A DNA stretch of 15,067 nt from DASXZH01 sp036502005 (GTDB lineage Bacteria; Armatimonadota; Fimbriimonadia; Fimbriimonadales; Fimbriimonadaceae): positions 1-15,067 of the forward strand of contig DASXZH010000089.1 in the NCBI GenBank assembly GCA_036502005.1. The letters run 5' to 3'. This document shows, piece by piece, positions 1 through 6,477 of this stretch (position 1 is the stretch's first letter; every line of letters begins with the position of its first letter). The notes beneath the pieces were generated by a model. The model had not been told where the DNA came from. It saw only the letters and a list, made by a program, of their open reading frames with translations, and did no database searches. The position numbers and the translations under genes are program-made.

Positions 1-158
1 GGCCTAATGCCGAAAACCGAAGGTATATCCGGTTCCCACCCCGAGGGCCTAATGCCGAAAACCGAAGGTATATCCGGTTCCCACCCCGAGGGCCTAATGC
101 CGAAAACCGAAGGTATATCCGGTTCCCAGCCCGAGGGCCTAATGCCGAAAACCGAAGG
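1..158 (+). repeat. Tandem 45-bp repeat in the nrdJ leader (repeat A, 3.5 units)
   Basis: Units begin at 1, 46, 91 and 136; the last is cut after about 23 bases. The three full units are almost identical, with one difference seen near 129 (cccacc versus cccagc). The first half of each unit is built of heptamers of the type GCCTAAT, GCCGAAA, ACCGAAG. The same phrase recurs inside nrdJ at 466-529 and 1227-1338. The unit length is a multiple of three, so one frame stays open through the array. The array probably continues left of the window. Confidence 0.95.
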
Positions 159-195
159 CCTCACCACCAATTTTCTCATGGAGGAGAACGACTAA
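7..195 (+). other. Open leader frame in phase with nrdJ
   Basis: This 62-codon frame runs through the 45-bp repeats, repeating a 15-residue unit with the core MPKTEG. It ends at a TAA (193-195) that touches the nrdJ ATG (196-198) in the same phase. The nrdJ Shine-Dalgarno lies inside its last codons. No convincing ribosome site precedes its first ATG within the window, and the frame may simply be a by-product of a 45-bp period. It could be a translated leader peptide that couples to nrdJ, or an N-terminal extension cut off by one stop codon. I do not claim it is expressed. Confidence 0.25.
180..186 (+). promoter_or_regulatory. Shine-Dalgarno of nrdJ
   Basis: GGAGGAG lies nine bases before the ATG at 196. 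It is one of only two strong ribosome sites noticed in the window (the other is at 9386-9391) and fixes the nrdJ start, because the repeat-encoded ATGs upstream have no such site. Confidence 0.8.
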
Positions 196-3100
196 ATGAA
201 AATATCCCGCTACTTTACAACTGAGGGCAAAGACCCCTACACTGGCATTCCGTTCGAGCCGCGAACAAGCGAAATCAAAAACACCGATGGCTCCAAGGTT
301 TTCTCGATGGAGAACGTGATGGTGCCCGCCCATTGGTCGCAAGTCGCCACCGACATCATCGCGCAGAAGTATTTCCGCAAAGCGGGACTTAATAAGGAGG
401 GGCAAAAGCCAGTTGCCGATGACTCGTCAGCGAACCAGCTATCCCTTGGCGGCCTAACTTCCGATCCCGAAGGCCGGATGCCGAACACCGAAGGCCCTTC
501 CGAGGGCCGAATACCGAGAACCGAAGGCCGAACTCTTGACTTCGAATCCGATTCCCGCCAAGTTTTCCACCGGCTAGCAGGCTGCTGGAAGCACTGGGGT
601 GAGCAAAATGGCTACTTCGACGCGCCCGCCGATGCCCAGGCCTTTTACGATGAGCTATGCAACATGCTTGCCCAGCAAATCGCCGCGCCAAACAGCCCCC
701 AGTGGTTCAACACCGGCCTCAACTACGCCTACGGAATCGAAGGCGTACCCCAAGGCCACTACTTCGTCAACCCCGAAACCAAGCAGCTCGAAAGAAGCAA
801 AAACGCCTACGAGCGGCCCCAACCCCATGCCTGCTTCATCCTCTCCGTCAAAGATGACCTCGTGAACGAGGGCGGGATCATGGACCTCTGGACCCGCGAA
901 GCCCGAATCTTCAAGTACGGCTCCGGTGTCGGCACCAACTTCAGCAAGATCCGCGGTGAGAGCGAAAAGCTTTCCGGCGGCGGCAAATCCAGCGGCCTCA
1001 TGTCCTTCCTCCGCGTCGGCGACCGCAGCGCTGGGGCTATCAAGAGCGGCGGAACGACCAGAAGGGCAGCCAAAATGGTCTGCCTCGATATCGACCATCC
1101 GGATATCGAAACCTTCATCAAGTGGAAGGTCGTCGAAGAGCAAAAAGTCGCCAATCTGGTGACTGGCAGCCAAATCAACAACAAGCATTTGAATGCGATT
1201 ATCCGCGCCTGCTATGAGGGGGGAACGGCCTTGGGCCTTCGGCCTTCGGCATTAGGAAAGAATTCCTCGACCGAGGGCCGAACGCCTAACACCGAAGGCT
1301 CTCCCTCCCCCGAGGGCCGAATGCCGAACACCGAAGGCCCGGTCTGCGATCCTCGTCGCAACCCCGCCCTTCGCCGCGCTATCGCCGAAGCCAAACTCGC
1401 CTCCGTGCCGCTCAACTACATCCAGCGAGTGATCCAACTCGCAGGCCAAGGCGCTACCGGAATCGACTTCCCAACCTACGATACAGGCTACGAATCCGAA
1501 GCCTACATGACCGTCTCCGGCCAGAACTCCAATAACAGCGTCCGCATCAGCAACGATTTCTTCCAGGCCGTCGAAAGAGACCAAGATTGGAACCTCATCA
1601 GAAGGACCGACAAAAAAGTCAGCCAAACCCTTAAGGCAAAAGACCTTTGGGAAGACGTTTGCTACAGCGCATGGGCCAGCGCCGACCCCGGCCTCCAGTA
1701 CGACACCACCATTAACGAGTGGCACACCTGCCCCGTCGATGGCCGAATCAACGCCAGCAACCCCTGCAGCGAATACATGTTCCTGGATGACACCGCCTGC
1801 AACCTGGCCAGCATCAACCTCATCAAGTTTTACGATCAAAAGACCGGCAACTTCGATCTGGAAGGCTACAAGCATGCCATCCGCCTTTGGACCATCGTGC
1901 TGGAAATCAGCGTGCTCATGGCCCAGTTCCCATCCAAGGAAATCGCCCAGCTCAGCTACGATTACCGAACCCTCGGCCTCGGCTATGCCAACATCGGCGC
2001 CCTCCTTATGCAAATGGGCATCCCCTACGATAGCCCCCAGGGCCGCGGAATCGCGGGCGCTCTCACCAGCGTTCTCGGCGGCGAATCCTATGCCACCAGC
2101 GCCGAAATGGCGGGCGAGCTTGGACCGTTTGCACGCTATCCAGAAAACCATCAGCACATGCTCAGGGTGATTCGCAACCACCGCCGCGCGGCTTACAACG
2201 CCACCGGCGAGCAATACGAAGGCCTCAGCATCCTGCCCGTCGGTATCGATCCCGACGAGTGCCCGATGGATATGTTAAAGTCTGCCCGCCAAGCCTGGGA
2301 CAAAGCCCTCGAACTCGGCGAAAAGCACGGCTACCGAAACGCCCAGGTCACCGTCCTTGCCCCCACCGGAACCATCGGCCTTCTTATGGATTGCGATACA
2401 ACCGGTGTCGAGCCCGATTTCGCCCTCGTCAAGTTCAAAAAGCTCGCCGGCGGCGGATATTTCAAGATCATCAACCAGTCCATCCCATCCGCGCTAACCA
2501 AGCTCGGTTACAGCGCCGATGAGATCTCGGAGATCATTGGCTACTGCCTGGGTCACAAAACCCTGGCCGGCGCGCCCTATATCAACCACCAAACCCTGGC
2601 CGCCAAGGGCTTTACGCCGGAAGCGATTGCCAGCGTGGAAGCGGCTCTGGAGAACTCTTTCGAAATCGGCTTCGCCTTCAATAAGTGGACCCTCGGCGAA
2701 GAGTTCTGCATCGAAAAGCTCGGTTTCACCGAGGAGCAGCTTAACGATTGGTCGTTCAATATGCTGGTCGCCTTGGGCTTCACACGGGAGCAGATCGAGG
2801 AGGCGAACGAGTTCGTTTGCGGCACCATGACCATCGAAGGCGCGCCCTTCCTAAAGCCGGAGCACCTGCCCGTGTTCGACTGCGCCAACAAATGCGGCAA
2901 AAAGGGCCGTCGGTTCATTTCCGCCGAAGGGCATATCCGCATGATGGCCGCCGCTCAGCCGTTCCTTTCCGGGGCGATCAGCAAGACAATCAACCTCCCC
3001 AACGAGGCCGATATCGACGCGATCGACAGCGCCTACATGCTTTCTTGGAAGCTGGGCCTTAAGGCGAACGCACTCTATCGGGATGGATCGAAGCTTTCGC

Positions 3101-4341
3101 AGCCTCTTAATGCTTCGTCGGATGACGCCGCAGCGGCGATTCTTGAAGCCGCCCTCGAATCCGAAGACACAACACACAACACACAACACATTGAATCCGC
3201 GGCTTCTACTGGAATCGCAGCCTATGCCGGCGCGAGCACCAAACCTCTCCCCTCCGTGGGGGAGGTCGGTGAGAGAGGAACGAACGAACCGGGAGGGGGG
3301 GGAAGAGACGAAATTATGGCCGCCGCCCAAAAACTCGTCTACCGCTACATCTCAAAACGCCGCCTCATGCCCAGCCGCCGAAAAGGCTATACCCAAAAGG
3401 CCCGCGTCGGCGGTCATAAGGTCTATATCCGAACCGGCGAGTTCGAAGATGGCTCCCTCGGCGAGATCTTCGTCGACATGCACCGCGAAGGCGCCGCCTT
3501 CCGGTCGTTGATGAACTGCTTCGCCATCGCCATCTCGCTCGGCCTGCAGTACGGCGTGCCCTTAGAGGAGTTTGTGGAGGCGTTCGTCTTCACCCGCTTC
3601 GAGCCGAACGGCTCCGTGCAGGGGCACGACAATATCAAGATGTCGACCTCCGTCATCGACTACATCTTTAGGGAACTGGCCCTCTCCTATCTGGGACGAA
3701 CGGATTTGGTGCAGGTCAAACCCGAGGACCTGCGAGGGGATACGGTAGGAAAGCCCGACCAAGCGCCGGAGTTCTTTGAAGAAGAAGACGGCGGCGAGTT
3801 CGAAGGCGTGGCTCCAGGCATCGCCCATAACGACTCCGAAGCCCGCGGCTACCGTGGCGCTGCAGGAATCAAGCCTGAAGAAACCGATCAGAATGTCTTG
3901 CCATTTGAAGGAAATTCAAGGGCGGTGGGATCTCCGACTTATCAGTTGGAACTGGAGCAGACCCGAAAGTTGAAAGCGATTGAAACCTCCGATGCTCAAG
4001 GCTTAACGCCTAAGGCCCAAAGCCCTTCCGTCCCCTCCGACACTGAAAGCTCAAGGCTAAAGGCTCAGGGCTCTCCCGCCCCCTCCGACACTGAAGGCTC
4101 AAGGCATAAGGCTCAAGGCTCTCCCGTCCCCTCCGACGCTCAAGGCTCAAGGCCTAAGGCTCAAGGCTCTTCAGCCTCCGCCGTCGCAACCAAAACCCAG
4201 ACCATGATGGAGCAAATCCGCCAAGCGCGCCTAAAAGGCTACGAGGGCGATCCCTGCATGGGCTGCGGCGCATTTACTCTGGTCCGAAACGGCGTCTGCC
4301 TCAAATGCGATAGTTGTGGCGAGACTAGTGGTTGCTCCTAG
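196..4341 (+). CDS. nrdJ: Vitamin B12-dependent (class II) ribonucleoside-diphosphate reductase with repeat-derived insertions
   Basis: Makes deoxyribonucleotides from ribonucleotides in the cytosol, using adenosylcobalamin to form the cysteine thiyl radical. Visible family motifs in order: NSPQWFNTGL; QPHACFI with redox Cys213; SGVGTNFSKIRGE with LSGGG near 243-263; NNSVRISNDF; NPCSEY with Asn522, Cys524 (radical) and Glu526; Cys535 in CNLASINL, pairing with Cys213; APTGTIG at 722; HLPVFDC with CGKKGRRFI near 890-908; the NrdJ C-terminal domain from about 1050 to 1172; and a terminal cysteine cluster (1354, 1357, 1368, 1371, 1374, 1380). NrdJ proteins of this type are usually nearer 1200 residues or fewer. 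The excess lies in four low-complexity linkers (about 88-113, 344-382, 990-1040, 1258-1332) made of the same repeats found between genes. Every catalytic block is intact, so I judge it functional. The start is set by the Shine-Dalgarno at 180-186. Confidence 0.97.
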   Translation: MKISRYFTTEGKDPYTGIPFEPRTSEIKNTDGSKVFSMENVMVPAHWSQVATDIIAQKYFRKAGLNKEGQKPVADDSSANQLSLGGLTSDPEGRMPNTEGPSEGRIPRTEGRTLDFESDSRQVFHRLAGCWKHWGEQNGYFDAPADAQAFYDELCNMLAQQIAAPNSPQWFNTGLNYAYGIEGVPQGHYFVNPETKQLERSKNAYERPQPHACFILSVKDDLVNEGGIMDLWTREARIFKYGSGVGTNFSKIRGESEKLSGGGKSSGLMSFLRVGDRSAGAIKSGGTTRRAAKMVCLDIDHPDIETFIKWKVVEEQKVANLVTGSQINNKHLNAIIRACYEGGTALGLRPSALGKNSSTEGRTPNTEGSPSPEGRMPNTEGPVCDPRRNPALRRAIAEAKLASVPLNYIQRVIQLAGQGATGIDFPTYDTGYESEAYMTVSGQNSNNSVRISNDFFQAVERDQDWNLIRRTDKKVSQTLKAKDLWEDVCYSAWASADPGLQYDTTINEWHTCPVDGRINASNPCSEYMFLDDTACNLASINLIKFYDQKTGNFDLEGYKHAIRLWTIVLEISVLMAQFPSKEIAQLSYDYRTLGLGYANIGALLMQMGIPYDSPQGRGIAGALTSVLGGESYATSAEMAGELGPFARYPENHQHMLRVIRNHRRAAYNATGEQYEGLSILPVGIDPDECPMDMLKSARQAWDKALELGEKHGYRNAQVTVLAPTGTIGLLMDCDTTGVEPDFALVKFKKLAGGGYFKIINQSIPSALTKLGYSADEISEIIGYCLGHKTLAGAPYINHQTLAAKGFTPEAIASVEAALENSFEIGFAFNKWTLGEEFCIEKLGFTEEQLNDWSFNMLVALGFTREQIEEANEFVCGTMTIEGAPFLKPEHLPVFDCANKCGKKGRRFISAEGHIRMMAAAQPFLSGAISKTINLPNEADIDAIDSAYMLSWKLGLKANALYRDGSKLSQPLNASSDDAAAAILEAALESEDTTHNTQHIESAASTGIAAYAGASTKPLPSVGEVGERGTNEPGGGGRDEIMAAAQKLVYRYISKRRLMPSRRKGYTQKARVGGHKVYIRTGEFEDGSLGEIFVDMHREGAAFRSLMNCFAIAISLGLQYGVPLEEFVEAFVFTRFEPNGSVQGHDNIKMSTSVIDYIFRELALSYLGRTDLVQVKPEDLRGDTVGKPDQAPEFFEEEDGGEFEGVAPGIAHNDSEARGYRGAAGIKPEETDQNVLPFEGNSRAVGSPTYQLELEQTRKLKAIETSDAQGLTPKAQSPSVPSDTESSRLKAQGSPAPSDTEGSRHKAQGSPVPSDAQGSRPKAQGSSASAVATKTQTMMEQIRQARLKGYEGDPCMGCGAFTLVRNGVCLKCDSCGETSGCS
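466..529 (+). repeat. Repeat A, two direct copies inside nrdJ (first site)
   Basis: Copies at 466-495 and 500-529 carry three heptamers each, for example GCCGGAT GCCGAAC and then ACCGAAG. They are read in frame as PEGRMPNTEG and SEGRIPRTEG. They match the leader repeat and lie in the variable linker between the N-terminal segment ending KYFRKAG and the block beginning SRQVFHRLAG. Confidence 0.9.
1227..1338 (+). repeat. Repeat A, one inverted and two direct copies inside nrdJ (second site)
   Basis: The stretch 1227-1256 is the reverse complement of the leader phrase (ends GGCATTAGG) and is read in another way, as GLRPSALG. Direct copies at 1271-1299 and 1310-1338 again read EGRTPNTEG and PEGRMPNTEG. 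The insert sits between the helix ending NAIIRACYEG and the conserved block starting DPRRNPALRRAI, a place where family members have only a short loop. Confidence 0.9.
3167..3190 (+). repeat. ACACAAC heptamer array inside nrdJ
   Basis: Three perfect ACACAAC units plus three bases (24 nt), translated as part of DTTHNTQHIE. Three heptamers equal seven codons and so keep the frame. It lies 50 bp before the REP-like copy at 3240. Confidence 0.85.
3240..3302 (+). repeat. REP-like palindromic repeat B inside nrdJ
   Basis: This is a near copy of the intergenic element at 12361-12415: shared CAAACCTCT, CCCTCCGTGGGGGAGGT and CGAACCGGGAGGG blocks, differing by a short indel and few substitutions. A third, more diverged copy is at 14799-14844. 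The core CTCC..GTG..GGAG is an inverted repeat, with an outer CCTCTC / GAGAGG pair. It is read in frame as PLPSVGEVGERGTNEPGGGG in a linker before the C-terminal domain. Confidence 0.9.
3994..4172 (+). repeat. GCTCAAG heptamer clusters in a 48-bp period inside nrdJ
   Basis: Clusters of four to five heptamers start at 3994, 4049, 4097 and 4138 (GCTCAAG, GCCTAAG, GCATAAG and similar). They are separated by a spacer containing CCCCTCCGAC. That spacer starts at 4032, 4080 and 4128, giving an exact 48-bp (16-codon) period. Translated, it is a Ser/Pro/Lys/Gln-rich linker with the unit PSDTEGSRHKAQGSPV, just before the terminal cysteine cluster of NrdJ. Confidence 0.9.
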
Positions 4342-5334
4342 ATGGTCGAAGGCGAGCTGCATCCAGAGCTAAAAGTGCGCTTGGCCCAAGAATGCTTTAC
4401 GTCCTTCGGGGATGCGTCCCACTCTGCCGTAGATGAACTGAAAGACATTGAAGTGCTTGCTGCGGCGCCGGAATTTGCAACACAAGATGGTCTTCAAATG
4501 CCCGGAGGAGAAATTAAGTATAGCTACTATCACTCACTCACAAAGGTTAACAAGGTAGAAGCCGCGAGATGGGATAGATTGTTGCAACAGTGCTCCATCT
4601 ATGTATTCGACCCAATTCCAGCAATGGAACGTATCAGGGAGCATTACACCTTTGAACTTTACAAGCATTGGTTTGGAAGTCATTTTATCGATTGGTGGCT
4701 AAGAAACGAACTCTATAACGAAATGCTTCGGATGCATCCTGAATATTGGCTGAACGTTTTAGACCTTGAAAGAGACTCGGTCATTTGGCACGTTGGAACA
4801 TCAAAGATGGCCAAGGCCGCGGCACAACGAATCTACGACGGCACCAATAATATTCCCAATCTTCGTCGGGTGTTACTTGAGAGTCAGCATATGTACAGGC
4901 ATGTCTTAGATGACCGGCCAAAGTTGACAAAATTTGATGATAAGCAACCTACTTTAAAATGGTCAGTGGATATCCACGATCTCATAACCTCAATAGCATG
5001 TCCGGTGGTGTTTGACGGAGGTCACGAATCAGACCTTCCCGTACTAGAGGCGGGTCGGATTCAGCAGCATAGCCGGCTGTTGGGATTTTCGCAGTACTCA
5101 GTGGTGCCGGACTACGTGCCTGCTGAAATTGCCACGAGGCCATCTCACGTAGATTTCCGGATACAGGTCGCCGACGTCGCTGCCGGGAAAGCTAAGCGTT
5201 TATACCAGAGCGGTCGCCTAGAGGAACTCAGAACGTCGTTTTGCGACCTCGTTGTAAACGGGACGCGCCAAGTGCCTCGAGAAAAATACGGTCTAACGCG
5301 CGACGGTTCATATTCACTGTTGCACCGAAACTAG
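4342..5334 (+). CDS. Unrecognised protein with weak DUF3800-like (RNase H-fold) features, partner of SIR2
   Basis: 330 residues, cytosolic by composition. I do not recognise it firmly. The C-terminal RIQVADVAAGKAKRLY (Asp278) resembles the closing QxADxxAG motif of DUF3800 proteins. GGEIKYS (Glu57) resembles their internal E-x-K, and FGDAS (Asp24) could stand where the family has its N-terminal DESG. If so, it would be a putative metal-dependent nuclease of RNase H-like fold with a divergent first motif. The ATG directly follows the nrdJ TAG (TAGATG) with no good Shine-Dalgarno, so translation may depend on termination of nrdJ. An internal ATG at 4498 is possible. The SIR2 gene follows after 11 bp, implying an operon. 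Codon use is visibly more A/T-rich than nrdJ, suggesting acquisition. The coding call is firm; the function is not. Confidence 0.8.
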   Translation: MVEGELHPELKVRLAQECFTSFGDASHSAVDELKDIEVLAAAPEFATQDGLQMPGGEIKYSYYHSLTKVNKVEAARWDRLLQQCSIYVFDPIPAMERIREHYTFELYKHWFGSHFIDWWLRNELYNEMLRMHPEYWLNVLDLERDSVIWHVGTSKMAKAAAQRIYDGTNNIPNLRRVLLESQHMYRHVLDDRPKLTKFDDKQPTLKWSVDIHDLITSIACPVVFDGGHESDLPVLEAGRIQQHSRLLGFSQYSVVPDYVPAEIATRPSHVDFRIQVADVAAGKAKRLYQSGRLEELRTSFCDLVVNGTRQVPREKYGLTRDGSYSLLHRN

Positions 5335-5345
5335 GACGCACCACC

Positions 5346-6416
5346 ATGCCATACATTTTTCCCAAATGGGCACTTCTTACAGGCGCTGGATTTACGGCAA
5401 ACTGGAACGCCCCTACCGCAAACGATATTTGGTGTCAGCTTTTATCTAACCTATCCGTCAAGAACCACCAAGATCTAGTTGACGCACTAAAGTCTAAAGA
5501 TGGACTTCTCTTTGAAAATGTCGTTGCCAGCGGTCAGTTGGGAATGTTTTCGAGAGAAGCCTGCGGAGACTTAAACGTGGCTCTTAGAGATATCTATAAC
5601 GATATAGAAGACATCCTTTACGATGTATTAGAACCTGTTAGTTTCGTTGACTTTGATGCCTTAGTGGCACAGTTTGCTCCGAGAGCGCCAGAGCAAGTTG
5701 GGTTGGTCTTCACGCTAAATCAAGACATGCTTTTTGAGCGATTCAGGTTCGTGGGACATGCGGAGGACGCGATGAAACGGCCTTGGGTGCAAAAGCCTAT
5801 CTACGAAGAAGGAGAGGTTTTTGGAAATAATCACTTTCGAAGAAATTCTTCTAAAATTAACGAGCCGGTAATTCTGGAATCGTTGGAATCCGAACCGAGC
5901 GGCGGTTTTCAAAATCTTGATCCGGGATTCTACTATGTTAAGTTACACGGCTCGTGGGACTGGAGAAGGCCTGGGGGACATGACGCCATGGTGCTGGGGG
6001 GCGGCAAGCTATCGACGATCCAAAAATCGCCGCTAATGAAGGAGTACTGGTGTCTTTTTAACTCTTTCTTAAACTCAGGAAACCGACGACTCATGGTTAT
6101 CGGCTACGGATTTAACGACGAGCATATTAATCGGGTCCTCATAGATGCGGTTAACAATCACGGCCTTAAGATACACCTATGGGACATAGAGACTCACTTC
6201 TCGATGCGGGAAAGGCTGATAAGTGGCGGCCTGGATGCGATTTGGATGGGCATAGAGGGGTACACGGTTGGTGCGTTGACAAAACATCTTAGGCCACTTG
6301 GGCCAACTCCTTGGCATACAGTCTCAATGGAGGCCGAGCACGAGTTGTTCAGGATTTTCGGGGATGATACAAACTTGGTCTGGAGAAACATGCCTCAATA
6401 TGCATTTCAGAAGTAA
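5346..6416 (+). CDS. SIR2-like (NADase-type) protein, probable defence effector
   Basis: 356 residues. SIR2/Rossmann hallmarks are visible: TGAGF at 12-16 in the N-terminal nucleotide loop; TLNQD at 123-127 in place of the usual TxNYD; KLHGS at 199-203 with the catalytic His201; and GYGFNDEHIN at 253-262, typical of bacterial SIR2_2-type proteins. Stand-alone bacterial SIR2 proteins of this class mostly act in anti-phage systems by cleaving NAD+ on infection (family knowledge). The C-terminal ~75 residues (EHELFRIFGDDTNLVW) may be a small accessory domain. I chose ATG 5346, after the upstream stop and with a weak AGGA before it. An in-frame ATG at 5241 would overlap the preceding gene and lies outside the fold. 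It forms an operon with the 330-residue gene and is A/T-richer than nrdJ. Confidence 0.88.
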   Translation: MPYIFPKWALLTGAGFTANWNAPTANDIWCQLLSNLSVKNHQDLVDALKSKDGLLFENVVASGQLGMFSREACGDLNVALRDIYNDIEDILYDVLEPVSFVDFDALVAQFAPRAPEQVGLVFTLNQDMLFERFRFVGHAEDAMKRPWVQKPIYEEGEVFGNNHFRRNSSKINEPVILESLESEPSGGFQNLDPGFYYVKLHGSWDWRRPGGHDAMVLGGGKLSTIQKSPLMKEYWCLFNSFLNSGNRRLMVIGYGFNDEHINRVLIDAVNNHGLKIHLWDIETHFSMRERLISGGLDAIWMGIEGYTVGALTKHLRPLGPTPWHTVSMEAEHELFRIFGDDTNLVWRNMPQYAFQK

Positions 6417-6477
6417 GCTTTCTGCGCAGAACTCCCAGGAAGCGACAAGCTCGATTGCGAGTTTGCGTTTGAAAAGT

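Noticed and set aside
1252..2214. 320-codon open frame on the minus strand within nrdJ
   Set aside because: It lies entirely antisense to strongly conserved NrdJ coding sequence and is explained by GC-rich codon use; no motif is recognisable.
5241..5345. Upstream in-frame ATG for the SIR2 gene
   Set aside because: It would overlap the preceding gene by almost 100 bp and add basic, unstructured residues before the first strand of the fold. ATG 5346 fits better.
6417..6477. Terminator between the SIR2 and DUF4236 genes
   Set aside because: Only a short CTCG/CGAG stem with a mismatch and a weak T tract; not convincing.
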